Shown in pieces: positions 32,561 to 41,147 of a DNA stretch of 64,000 nt. The stretch lies in assembly GCF_959020145.1 (NCBI RefSeq), contig NZ_CAUEQY010000001.1:141011-205010 (forward strand), read 5' to 3'. A program made the position numbers and the translations under genes. Origin of the DNA: an uncultured Bifidobacterium sp. (GTDB lineage Bacteria > Actinomycetota > Actinomycetes > Actinomycetales > Bifidobacteriaceae). Within the stretch, counting starts at the first letter, position 1. Each line of letters starts with the position of its first letter. The notes beneath the pieces are model-generated. The model saw only the letters and a list, made by a program, of their open reading frames with translations, ran no database searches and was not told the DNA's origin.

Positions 32561-32586
32561 AAAGCTCCCGGGAGGGAGCTTTTCTT
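32561..32586 (+). terminator. Terminator after tRNA-Gly
   Basis: AAAGCTCCC pairs with GGGAGCTTT around GGGA, followed by TTCTTG. Confidence 0.9.
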
Positions 32587-32651
32587 GTATTTCCGGCAGT
32601 CGCCGGCACCGGCGAATCCAATGGAATCCGATGCCGGCGGTCTTGTTTTTT

Positions 32652-33017
32652 TCAGTCGCCGATGTTGTCGCGTGCCGGCGTGACCATCGTCAGCATCATG
32701 ACGGACGGCTCCTCGGCGTATATCGCGTGCGGGATGCGGGTGGGAAAGTAGGCCAGGCCTCCCGGAACAAGCTCCACGGTCCTGCCGTTGCCCGTCACCT
32801 TAAGCCGTCCCTTCAGCGTCTGCACGAACACCGGCATCGCGGCCGTATGCTCGCTGAGCTCCTCGCCCGTGTCGAAGGAGAACAGCACCACGTTGCCTCC
32901 GGCCTTCTGCATGACGGTGCGGGACACGGTGGACCCCTCCTGAACGGAAATCATGTCCCCGAGGTCCTCGATGTATCCCAGTTCGATCGGTTCGGCCTCA
33001 TTGCGTTCGTCGCTCAT
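32652..33017 (-). CDS. Small cupin-domain protein
   Basis: This 121-residue single-domain cupin shows motif 1 as SFDTGEELSEHTAAMPVFVQTLKG and motif 2 as LVPGGLAYFPTRIPHAIYA. Metal ligands are only partly conserved (Glu, His in the first; His in the second). Enzymatic function cannot be assigned; many such proteins are regulators or small isomerases. The start is ATG 33017 (6 bases after AGGAGG); ATG 33020 is also possible but very close to the RBS. Confidence 0.88.
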   Translation of the reverse strand: MSDERNEAEPIELGYIEDLGDMISVQEGSTVSRTVMQKAGGNVVLFSFDTGEELSEHTAAMPVFVQTLKGRLKVTGNGRTVELVPGGLAYFPTRIPHAIYAEEPSVMMLTMVTPARDNIGD

Positions 33018-33225
33018 CATCGTCCTCCTTTGGTTGGTGGCAGGGATGCCTCCATCGTATCGTCTTCACGCCGGAGACACGGCATGTACTCGTGGAGGAA
33101 AAACGTTTGACCACGATGTGAACACGCTCTTGCATCGAACGCGTTTATGGTCCAGACTTTTGCCTGTTCCATGAAAGTCGGCAATGTCGCCGGGGGCAAG
33201 TGGGACGAACGGAGGTATTAAGGAA

Positions 33226-33351
33226 ATGAACGAGAACATCGACATCGACACCACTTTCGTGCCGGACGATTCCGCCAGCCATTCCTGGACGGAGCGCGAC
33301 AGCGAGCTTGTGGAGGAGTATGCGGCCCAGCTCATGGCGATGAGCATCTGA
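33226..33351 (+). CDS. 41-residue acidic peptide gene
   Basis: The peptide MNENIDIDTTFVPDDSASHS...MAMSI is acidic, without Cys, signal peptide or membrane segment. GGAGG lies at 33211-33215 and AAGGAA just before the ATG, and a strong terminator starts 23 bases after the stop, so the unit looks like a genuine short gene. A C-terminal helix (RDSELVEEYAAQLMAM) is likely. Family unknown; a RiPP precursor, small regulator or stress peptide are all possible. Confidence 0.6.
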   Translation: MNENIDIDTTFVPDDSASHSWTERDSELVEEYAAQLMAMSI

Positions 33352-33373
33352 GCGGACACGATCCGAAAACGTG

Positions 33374-33423
33374 GGGGACGCCTCTTCCGGAAACTCCGGA
33401 AGGGGCGTCCTTCCGTTTTTTCA
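33374..33423 (+). terminator. Terminator after the 41-codon gene
   Basis: GGACGCCTCTTCCGG (33376-33390) pairs with CCGGAAGGGGCGTCC (33396-33410), followed by TTCCGTTTTTTC. Confidence 0.88.
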
Positions 33424-33517
33424 TTCCGCCGGGCCGAAACGCCTCCGGCGCGTCCGTAGCCACATGTGTGACTATGCTTTCCAGCCGTAGCGTTTGAGAC
33501 GACCGGGAGGAGACCGC

Positions 33518-33913
33518 ATGCCGACGGACGGAAAACCGAAAAACGGCATCGTCAGACAATTGTTCAGCTATGGCGGCGTTTCGGCCATGCAGACCTTCGT
33601 GGAATTCGGCGTGTTCGCCGTGCTTCAGCTGGCCGGCCTGCCGTTCCGTCTGGCGAATGCCGTGGCCGTCTTCTGCTCCGGCTCATTCAACTACGTCATG
33701 AACCGCAACGTCACATTCAAATCCTCGTCGAACTACGCGCGTTCGATAGCCATGTTCGTGGCCATGTACTGCTGGAACCTGCTGTTCTCCAACCTGATGA
33801 TGGCCTGGATCCCCGGACTGCTCGGCTGGCCCACCATGGCGGTCAAGATCGTCACCATGGGCATGCAGGCGGTCTGGGGCTTCCTGCTGTGCCGCTACGT
33901 CATCTTCAAATGA
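33518..33913 (+). CDS. GtrA-family four-helix membrane protein
   Basis: GtrA proteins help flip or anchor polyprenyl-linked sugars used to decorate cell-surface polymers. The 131-residue protein has four hydrophobic helices, the start FSYGGVSAMQTFVEFGVFAVL, the motif NYVMNRNVTFK after helix 2 and a closing RYVIFK, all characteristic. ATG 33518 has GGGAGGAG upstream. No glycosyltransferase neighbour is present; the Wadjet operon begins 107 bases later. Confidence 0.92.
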   Translation: MPTDGKPKNGIVRQLFSYGGVSAMQTFVEFGVFAVLQLAGLPFRLANAVAVFCSGSFNYVMNRNVTFKSSSNYARSIAMFVAMYCWNLLFSNLMMAWIPGLLGWPTMAVKIVTMGMQAVWGFLLCRYVIFK

Positions 33914-33929
33914 CGTTCGCGCCGGACGG

Positions 33930-33974
33930 TTTTCCCGCCGCGATCACGGGAAAACGGACATGCTATCTTACAAT
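33930..33974 (+). promoter_or_regulatory. Palindrome and -10 box in front of the Wadjet operon
   Basis: TTTTCCCG (33930-33937) and CGGGAAAA (33947-33954) form a dyad with a 9-base centre and no following T-run. TACAAT (33969-33974) is a good -10 lying 46 bases before the jetA TTG. The dyad could be a weak terminator for gtrA or an operator for jetABCD. Confidence 0.45.
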
Positions 33975-34020
33975 GGATGCGCATCGGGAAACTTGTGGCT
34001 AAGGGAAGGACGGGACGCCG

Positions 34021-35538
34021 TTGGCGGATGTAAGACGGGAAATGGAACGGCTCCGGCCCGTGTATGAGACCGGGGTGCTGCGATTGCTGCTGCGCGGCAA
34101 TTCCATGCTGTACGTCGCGCTGCTGCGCTCCACGTTCGACCCGCTCACCGGCGAGCTGCCACGCGAGATCGTCGAGGAACGGTTCTCCCGCAGTCTGACC
34201 CGACTTGCGGAAACGGGCGATTACACGCCCAAGGAAGGGCAGACGTCCGCGGAAGCCGCGCACACGATCCTGCAGCAGCTGACGAAGGAAGGCGAGGGCG
34301 ACTACGCTTGGCTCGCCAATTCGCTCGACGTCGCATCGCACCGCTACCTGTACCGTCTCACGGCGCGCGCCCACCGTGCGATCGAGGCGCTCGACCGGCT
34401 CGAGGACACCACGAAAGCGCTGTCCGGCGCGCAGGCCAACAGCATCATCATGGAGATCGAGCATGCGCGCATGCAGCTGACCGCCGACCCCCGCGAACGC
34501 ATCCGCCTGCTCGAACGCGACATCGAGGAGCGGCAAAAGCAGATCGACGAATTGAAGCACAGCGACACGTTGGACAAGCTCACCTCGCAGCAGGTCGGCG
34601 ACATCATCGGCGTCATCCACAACACGCTGCGCGGCGTGCCGATCGACCTGCGCGAACTGGCGCTCGAGGAACGCGACAACGGCGACAATCTGCGCCGAAG
34701 CATGCAGTCGGGCTCCATCAGCGTGGAGCAGGCGCTCGGCACCTACCATGACGAATACCACAGGTCGTTCCACGAATCCGACAGCGGCCGGCGTTTCGAG
34801 GACGCGTTCCAGGTGATCGTCACTGACGAGGGACGCCGCGAAATCGACGAGGCGGTGCGAGACATCGCCCAGAACCCGTATCTCGAGGGCGAGCCCGGCA
34901 TCCTGCTCGCCCAGGTACGCGCCGAACTCAAACGCATCTACGAGGGCATCGAGGACGTGCGCCGGCAGATCCGCATATCCGACGAGGCGGTGAGCCGTCT
35001 GGTGCGCCAGCAGACCGACACGCATTACCGCACCATGCTCGACAAGCTCCACAGACTGTTCGTGCGGGCCAGCGACGACGCGAAGACGCACCCCGGCTCG
35101 GACGAACGCCCATACCGTACGGACACCGGCACGGCGCAATTCCAGGCATTGCCGTCCAGGCCCGCGAAATCGATGGCGCGCGCGGCCACGGCCGGATTGG
35201 ACGACGCGCCTTCGACGAACGTCGACGCGCCGGACCTGAAGGCCATGGTCGAGATGTGCGGCCCGCGGCTGACGCACATGATCGGACTCATCAGGCGCGA
35301 TCCGGTCAAAACGGCGGACGGCAGGTTCGTGGATTTCGCGGCGAGCTTCAACCGGCTGCCCCGGGAGGAACGGCGCGAAAGCGAGCTGATCGGCTTCCTA
35401 AGCGCCCTACGCACGCAGGACGGACCGGCAACCGTGGCATGGCATTGCGTATCCATCGACGGAGGCGAGCGCGTGTGGCGCACCAGGCCGATCCTCACCA
35501 CCGAGGCGGCGCTTGACGAGATCATCGAGGAGGGATGA
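34021..35538 (+). CDS. jetA: Wadjet JetA (DUF3375, kleisin/MukF-like subunit)
   Basis: JetA is the kleisin-type subunit that bridges the SMC dimer of the Wadjet anti-plasmid complex. The 505-residue protein shows the DUF3375 pattern: an N-terminal winged-helix region (LRLLLRGNSMLYVALLRSTFD...IVEERFSR), LTKEGEGDYAWLANS, long helices with RERIRLLERDIEERQKQIDEL, and a C-terminal winged-helix region. The predicted start is TTG 34021 (AAGGGAAGG upstream); ATG 34042 is an alternative losing seven residues. Stop TGA overlaps the region of the jetB start. Known for the family: four-gene operons that restrict plasmid transformation by recognising circular DNA and cutting it. Confidence 0.93.
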   Translation: MADVRREMERLRPVYETGVLRLLLRGNSMLYVALLRSTFDPLTGELPREIVEERFSRSLTRLAETGDYTPKEGQTSAEAAHTILQQLTKEGEGDYAWLANSLDVASHRYLYRLTARAHRAIEALDRLEDTTKALSGAQANSIIMEIEHARMQLTADPRERIRLLERDIEERQKQIDELKHSDTLDKLTSQQVGDIIGVIHNTLRGVPIDLRELALEERDNGDNLRRSMQSGSISVEQALGTYHDEYHRSFHESDSGRRFEDAFQVIVTDEGRREIDEAVRDIAQNPYLEGEPGILLAQVRAELKRIYEGIEDVRRQIRISDEAVSRLVRQQTDTHYRTMLDKLHRLFVRASDDAKTHPGSDERPYRTDTGTAQFQALPSRPAKSMARAATAGLDDAPSTNVDAPDLKAMVEMCGPRLTHMIGLIRRDPVKTADGRFVDFAASFNRLPREERRESELIGFLSALRTQDGPATVAWHCVSIDGGERVWRTRPILTTEAALDEIIEEG

Positions 35539-35540
35539 GC

Positions 35541-36380
35541 ATGACGGACAACACCGACGGATTCGACACTGGCATCGGCATCGAAGAGGAGACAGGCCCG
35601 GAATCCGGCATGCCGTCCGAAGGGCCGGATATGACGAGGGACAGGCCGGCATTGTTCGACGGGGATACGGGAGACATGCCTCTTGAGGCGCGTATGGCCG
35701 CGATCGCGCTGAAACGCGAACGCTACATCGGCGGCAGCCTGTACGACAGGGCGTGCCAGTACCGTGAGGCCGTGGAACGGTCGTTGAACAACGACATGCT
35801 CAGACTGGTCGACAACACGAAATACCGGATCATGTACGCGTCGCCGGTCACGGACGCGGAGACGAACATCCGCTCGTTGAAGACGCGTGTGAGCCTCACC
35901 CGCGAGGAGGCCGCCACGCTCGCGGCCCTGCGCATCAAGGTGCTGGAGTACGAGAACCAGAAGACGAAGCCGGGCGACTGGCTCATCAGCTTCGACGACA
36001 TCCGCGCGCTGCTCGCCACGGGAGCGGGCTTCCTCACGGCCAGCAACGACGAGGAGGGCACGGCGAAGAAGATCACGTCCGTCATCTCGCGCATGCGCAC
36101 CTACGGGTATCTCGCGGAAACGGGGGACGAGAACATGTACGTGCTCACGCCATTGGTGCCGATGGTGCTCGACCAGAAGCTCGCCGACCGGTGGCTCGGC
36201 TCCGATGATACGGACGGCGATGGTATGAAAGACGCGGATGGCGATGGTTATGACGATTCGTCCATCGGCGCGGATGGTGGCGATACTTCCGATTCGACCG
36301 GGACGGTTTCGTCCGGCGTCGAGCAGGACGCGTTCGATTTCGATTCGGCCGATGACGCTTTTGATGGAGGGGAACACTGA
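35541..36380 (+). CDS. jetB: Wadjet JetB (DUF4194, KITE/MukE-like subunit)
   Basis: JetB is the KITE-type partner of the kleisin. The 279-residue protein has the DUF4194 core at about residues 40-200: RYIGGSLYDRACQY, NTKYRIMYASPVTDAETNIRSLK in part, LTREEAATLAALRIKVLEYENQ, and MRTYGYLAETGDENMYVLTPLV. Acidic low-complexity tails flank it (GFDTGIGIEEETG at the start; a D/S/G-rich end). ATG 35541 is chosen because GAGGAGGG lies 6 bases upstream; ATG 35535 would overlap the jetA stop. The stop TGA shares its A with the jetC ATG. Confidence 0.93.
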   Translation: MTDNTDGFDTGIGIEEETGPESGMPSEGPDMTRDRPALFDGDTGDMPLEARMAAIALKRERYIGGSLYDRACQYREAVERSLNNDMLRLVDNTKYRIMYASPVTDAETNIRSLKTRVSLTREEAATLAALRIKVLEYENQKTKPGDWLISFDDIRALLATGAGFLTASNDEEGTAKKITSVISRMRTYGYLAETGDENMYVLTPLVPMVLDQKLADRWLGSDDTDGDGMKDADGDGYDDSSIGADGGDTSDSTGTVSSGVEQDAFDFDSADDAFDGGEH

Positions 36381-39300
36381 TGGAAGACGGCATGAAAATC
36401 GTTTCCGACCGTTGGATGCTGCAAAGCCGGCAGATCGTCAACTGGGGCTCCTACGGCGGCTACCACGTGTTCCGCCCGTCCATGGACGATGCGATGCCGG
36501 TGACCCTGCTCGCCGGCGCGAGCGAATCGGGCAAATCCACGCTCGTCGACGCGCAGATCTCGCTGCTCTACCCATCCGGCACCCCCTACAATAAGGCGTC
36601 GAATTCGGGACGTTCGGAACGCAACGACTACACGTACCTGCGCGGCATGATCGGCATCAGCGACGGCGAAAACGGTGAGACCCCGATCTTCCTGCGCGGC
36701 AGGGACGCGGACGGCACCCCGCAGAACATCTGGGGCGCGATCGTCGACACATACGCGAACCGCAGCGACGGAGGACTGTTGTCCTGCGCAAAATTCCTCT
36801 ACCTGACCGCAGGCGACGGGCCGGACGGACTGCGCCGCCAATACGTCACCTGGAACCAGACCATCGACCCGCGCCTCATGGACCGGCACCGCGACACGTC
36901 ATTCACGCGAGGACTGATGGAACAGACCTACCCAGGATGCACGACGCACGTCAACGCGCAGGCGTTCCACGCCTCCATCTGGCAGGACATGGGCCTAAGC
37001 GCCGAAGCATGCAGGCTCCTGCACAAGATCCAATCCGCCGACGCGCCCTCCAAACTCGACGACATCTTCAAACAGGGCGTGCTCGACGTGCCCGAATCCA
37101 TCCGGCTCGCCCGCGAAACCGTCGACGACTACAACCGGTTCAGTGAGAACTTCCACAGCATGGAAGACAAAATGGAACGCGTCGCCATCCTGCAGGACAT
37201 ACAAGCCCGCTACGGCGAATACGCCAAACAAGCCAGCGAACGCCGCGAATACACGCCCATCGACCCCGACCGCGAGCAAGGCGAGACGACGCTCGCCGCA
37301 TGGACATGGTCGCGCATGGCCAGCGAAGTACGCGCCGGACTGCCATCGGCGCAACGCAAAGCCAAGGAATCCCAGGACGCCATCGACCGGTCTCAGCAGC
37401 GCATCGACGAACTCGACACGCAAATCGAAGCCGTCAAAGAACGCATGAACGGCATCGACGGCGGCAGCCTGCAGCAACTCGGCAAGGACTTCGAACGCGC
37501 ACGCCAGGACGCCGACGAGGCGCGCAGACAACGGCACGCCATCGCCGAACGGTTCGAACGCGTCGAAGGCAGACTCCCCGCCGACGAGCAGACATGGAAC
37601 GCCAAACGCGCCGCGCTCGCCTTGTCGCTCGACACGTACGACAAGCGTTTGGAAGACGCGCGATCCGAATACCAGCGGATAGTGGTGGAACGTCACGCCC
37701 GGCAGGGCGAACGCGACCTGTTGAGGCAGGATTACCGGCGCAAGATCGAACACAGGACGCGCATCAGCGACGACATGGACCATGCGCGCACGCTCATCGC
37801 ACGGGCGACGGGCTTGGACGAGACGGAACTGCCGTACGTGGCCGAACTGATGGACGTGGACGAGGGGGACGAGCAATGGCGTCTGGCGATGGACGTCACG
37901 TACGCGCCCATCGCGCAGACCATTCTCGTGGACAAGCGGCATGAGCAGGGGTTCGCCGCGAAGGTCAGCGCGATCGATCCGACGCGTATGACGCGGCGTG
38001 CCTGGCGTTTCGTCGATACCGACGCGCAATACGATTCGGCCTGCAACGAGGGGTGGATGTCGTCGAAGCTGCGGTACAAGGAGGATTCGCCATTCGTCGG
38101 ATGGTTGAAGGAGCAGACCGCGTCGCAACGGTTCGACGCGCGTTGCGTGGAGGCGATCGACGACATGGACCGGGCCGAACGGCAGGTGCAGGTCGACGGG
38201 CAGATCAAATCCGGCGACCGTGGCTTCCATGGCGTCAAAGGCCTGCGTCAGGTCATCGGCTTCGTGAACGAACGGTATCTGGCCGAATTGGAACGCCAGC
38301 TTGACGGGGCGGAACGGGCGTTGGAGGACGCCGACCGCCGCGGCAGGCAGATGGCCAACGCCATGACTCTGCTGCAGGACGAGCATGAGCTCGCATTGAC
38401 CGTCGCGGATCTGCCATGGGGCAAGATCGACGTGGACGGGCTCGAGACGAAGGCGGAACGGATCCGTCTGCAGATCGAACGGATCGAAAGCGATCCGGAA
38501 CTGGCACAATTGCAGGACGAGTTGAAACAGCTGCTACGGCAGAAGGACGACGAGGCCAAGAACAGGTACCGTGCCGAAGCGGAATTGGAAAACGCGCAGC
38601 ATGCCGTCCAGGCCGAACAGGCATGGCTCGACATGCATGGCGACTCCGATTTCGACGATGCCGCATTGCCCGACATGGTGTCGAATCTGCTGGCCGACAC
38701 GTATGAGACCTGTTTCGACACGTCGCGTCCGCAGGAACGGCCGCAACGCATCGCCGGCGGTTTCGACCGCGAGGGGACGGCGCCGTTCGACATGCGCGTG
38801 CTGCGCAGAATCGGCAACACCGTGCGTGCGAGACTCCAGCAGATCGACGAGCGTGCCGTCCAATTGCGCGCCGACACGGAACGCGCCATGGGCGACTATC
38901 TGAAGCACCATTCCACGGAGGGCGACACCGTCATGGCGAGCGTGGAGGACTATCCGTATTTCCTTGACGAGCTCAAGAACCTCAACATGCTCGTCACCCG
39001 CGCCGCGACCGACGAGGAGTATGCGAACAGCGTCGAAAAGCTGTATATGAGCTTCCAACAGCTCAACCGCGCGTTCAACACCGACGAGGAGAACGTCAGG
39101 GAGCAGCTCGACCGCATCAACGGCATGCTCAAAGGCCAACAGTTCGGCCCCCGCGGCGGCAGGCTCTCGCTCCACGTGGACTTCCACCCGATCGACCGGC
39201 AGTTCAAATCCTCGTTGGGCCGCATCATGTCGAAGCTCGACGATTGGACACGCAACGCGCGCAGCAATCCCATGGAGACGCGCAAGGCGTTCGCAGGCTG

Positions 39301-39838
39301 CGAAACGTTCATCGGCAGGCTCCAGGCGGAACTCGGCCAGATCCGCGACACGAACGGCATCAAGGAATACGGTGCGCGCAACCTCGATCCACGCGTGCGC
39401 AGCTCGTTCTACGCGATCGTGCACCATAACGATCTGCCCGACGAACGCATCAGCTCCACCGGCGGCAAGTCCGGCGGCGCGTTGCAGGAACTCACCTCGT
39501 TCGTCTACGGCGCGGCCCTGATCTACCTGCTCGGCGGCGACCTGACCGGCAAGCCCACCTACACCACGCTGTTCCTGGACGAAGCCCTCATCAAAGCCGA
39601 CGGACGCTACACGAAACGCGCCCTGACCGTGCTGCCGCGCCTCGGCTTCCAGATCATCGTATCCGCGCCGGAAAGCAAAACCGCCGAGATCCTCAGCATC
39701 GCAGACAAAGCGTACGTGGCATACAAGGATCCCGCAACCGGCAACTCGTACCTGCAGGAGCTCGACCGCGAGCCGGCAACGCAAGCCGAAACACAAGACG
39801 CCACCGTCGAGCAGACGCAACCCGCGACGGAGGCATAA
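36380..39838 (+). CDS. jetC: Wadjet JetC (SMC/MukB-like ATPase)
   Basis: JetC is the loop-extruding SMC motor of Wadjet. The 1152-residue protein has Walker A GASESGKST (residues 46-54), a long coiled-coil section broken by a hinge-like globular region near 470-620 (LMDVDEGDEQWRLAMDVTYAP), a second coiled coil, and the C-terminal ATPase lobe with signature STGGKSGGALQEL (about 1026-1038) and Walker B TLFLDEA (about 1063-1069). The last 25 residues are a Gln/Thr/Glu-rich tail. The ATG overlaps the jetB stop by one base with GGAGGGG before it. All key ATPase motifs are intact, so the system looks functional. Confidence 0.95.
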   Translation: MEDGMKIVSDRWMLQSRQIVNWGSYGGYHVFRPSMDDAMPVTLLAGASESGKSTLVDAQISLLYPSGTPYNKASNSGRSERNDYTYLRGMIGISDGENGETPIFLRGRDADGTPQNIWGAIVDTYANRSDGGLLSCAKFLYLTAGDGPDGLRRQYVTWNQTIDPRLMDRHRDTSFTRGLMEQTYPGCTTHVNAQAFHASIWQDMGLSAEACRLLHKIQSADAPSKLDDIFKQGVLDVPESIRLARETVDDYNRFSENFHSMEDKMERVAILQDIQARYGEYAKQASERREYTPIDPDREQGETTLAAWTWSRMASEVRAGLPSAQRKAKESQDAIDRSQQRIDELDTQIEAVKERMNGIDGGSLQQLGKDFERARQDADEARRQRHAIAERFERVEGRLPADEQTWNAKRAALALSLDTYDKRLEDARSEYQRIVVERHARQGERDLLRQDYRRKIEHRTRISDDMDHARTLIARATGLDETELPYVAELMDVDEGDEQWRLAMDVTYAPIAQTILVDKRHEQGFAAKVSAIDPTRMTRRAWRFVDTDAQYDSACNEGWMSSKLRYKEDSPFVGWLKEQTASQRFDARCVEAIDDMDRAERQVQVDGQIKSGDRGFHGVKGLRQVIGFVNERYLAELERQLDGAERALEDADRRGRQMANAMTLLQDEHELALTVADLPWGKIDVDGLETKAERIRLQIERIESDPELAQLQDELKQLLRQKDDEAKNRYRAEAELENAQHAVQAEQAWLDMHGDSDFDDAALPDMVSNLLADTYETCFDTSRPQERPQRIAGGFDREGTAPFDMRVLRRIGNTVRARLQQIDERAVQLRADTERAMGDYLKHHSTEGDTVMASVEDYPYFLDELKNLNMLVTRAATDEEYANSVEKLYMSFQQLNRAFNTDEENVREQLDRINGMLKGQQFGPRGGRLSLHVDFHPIDRQFKSSLGRIMSKLDDWTRNARSNPMETRKAFAGCETFIGRLQAELGQIRDTNGIKEYGARNLDPRVRSSFYAIVHHNDLPDERISSTGGKSGGALQELTSFVYGAALIYLLGGDLTGKPTYTTLFLDEALIKADGRYTKRALTVLPRLGFQIIVSAPESKTAEILSIADKAYVAYKDPATGNSYLQELDREPATQAETQDATVEQTQPATEA

Positions 39839-39839
39839 T

Positions 39840-41072
39840 ATGGCAGCGGCCAGAGACACCACAGGCGAAACGGACATCCGCCGGAAACTCGACGAATACG
39901 TCGACGCCCACCTCACCAGGCACATGTACGACACCGACGAATCCTGGCCGCTGCGCAAAACCATCCGACTGCCCAAACAAGCCGAACTGGAGCAGCACTA
40001 CAACCAAATCCGCGCCCAAAACGAAACCATCCGCGACTGGGCGCGGCAACACCACTGCGAAACCAGCGAGAAAACCAAAATCGTCTCCAGCGGACTCATC
40101 CAACAAAAAAGCCCGCTCATCGACTCCGTGACCATACCCGACCTCGACACCGCCCTCCGCATCGCCACCAAACAAACCCGCGAACGCTACCTACGCGAAC
40201 ACGACCGCATGAGCGCGCTCGCCAAAGAATTCGGCCTCGAACCGGCGAACGCCATGAACGTCGCCAAAACCCTCAAAGACCACGACGACACCGACTTCCA
40301 CCTCGTCATCCAAGCCGCCCACTACTTCGCAAACCACGACTGCCACACCATGACCCCACGCATGGCGCCCATCCCAGGATTCAGCGCCAAATGGCTCGGC
40401 ACACCCAACTCCCAACGCCGCAAAGCGATATGCCAGCTCACCGGACAAGACAACCTCACCTTCCAGGAACGCCCGAACGAACTCCGACTACGCCTCATGG
40501 ACGCCGAACACCACGACCAACCCGACCTCATCGTCACCCAACCATGGGTCCGCAACCAGCCAACCGACATCGAACACGCCATCATCATCGAAAACAAAGA
40601 CACCTACCAGGCCATGCCCACCGTCGAACACGCCATCTGCATCCTCGGCAACGGATACGCCGCAACATCACACATCACAACACTCCTGCCATGGCTCACC
40701 ACCATCCCCAACATCATCTACTGGGGCGACATGGACGCCAACGGACTCGACATCCTCTCCAAACTACGCGCCACCGGCATCCCATGCACATCCATACTGA
40801 TGGACACCACCGCATACCGGACATACGAACAATACGGCACCCAACTCGACGCCAAAAACAAACCCCTCACCACACAAACCCCACAACCCACACCCGGACT
40901 CACCACCGAAGAACGCAAACTCTACGAAACACTCTGCACAGGAACAGACATCCAATACCTACGCATCGAACAGGAACGCATCCCCATACGCGACGCCACA
41001 ACCATCCTGCACGACCAACACCACTGGCCAATCGACATACCCGGCAACGACATACCAAACAACACCAAATAG
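39840..41072 (+). CDS. jetD: Wadjet JetD (DUF3322-DUF2220, TOPRIM nuclease)
   Basis: JetD is the TOPRIM-fold nuclease that cleaves the DNA reeled in by the SMC complex. The 410-residue protein has the N-terminal DUF3322 arm (about 1-190) and the C-terminal DUF2220 TOPRIM domain with Glu251 (IIIENKDTY) and the DxD pair Asp297/Asp299 (YWGDMDANGLDIL), so the metal site is complete. ATG 39840 follows GGAGG by 6 bases. The whole gene is strikingly A+C-rich and G/T-poor at third positions, unlike jetA-C. Its stop codon TAG overlaps the uvrA SOS box. Confidence 0.95.
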   Translation: MAAARDTTGETDIRRKLDEYVDAHLTRHMYDTDESWPLRKTIRLPKQAELEQHYNQIRAQNETIRDWARQHHCETSEKTKIVSSGLIQQKSPLIDSVTIPDLDTALRIATKQTRERYLREHDRMSALAKEFGLEPANAMNVAKTLKDHDDTDFHLVIQAAHYFANHDCHTMTPRMAPIPGFSAKWLGTPNSQRRKAICQLTGQDNLTFQERPNELRLRLMDAEHHDQPDLIVTQPWVRNQPTDIEHAIIIENKDTYQAMPTVEHAICILGNGYAATSHITTLLPWLTTIPNIIYWGDMDANGLDILSKLRATGIPCTSILMDTTAYRTYEQYGTQLDAKNKPLTTQTPQPTPGLTTEERKLYETLCTGTDIQYLRIEQERIPIRDATTILHDQHHWPIDIPGNDIPNNTK

Positions 41073-41110
41073 AACACCTGTTCGAAACCACAACAAAAAT
41101 ACGCTATCCT
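41071..41110 (+). promoter_or_regulatory. LexA (SOS) box and promoter of uvrA
   Basis: AGAAC-ACCT-GTTCG (41071-41084) matches the Gram-positive/actinobacterial LexA operator CGAAC-N4-GTTCG in 9 of 10 fixed positions. It overlaps the stop codon of jetD and a -35-like TTCGAA (41081-41086), spaced 18 bases from TATCCT (41105-41110). LexA bound here would block the uvrA promoter until DNA damage. Confidence 0.7.
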
Positions 41111-41147
41111 ATACAACAGAACAGGCAACACCAAGCGGAAGAACACC

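Noticed and set aside
36995..39976. Long minus-strand frames opposite jetC
   Set aside because: They are shadows of the jetC coding frame; all SMC motifs are in the plus-strand protein.
34021..41072. MukBEF/MksBEF chromosome condensin instead of Wadjet
   Set aside because: The presence of a DUF3322-DUF2220 TOPRIM protein as the fourth gene and DUF3375/DUF4194 subunits fits Wadjet type I; housekeeping condensins lack the nuclease.
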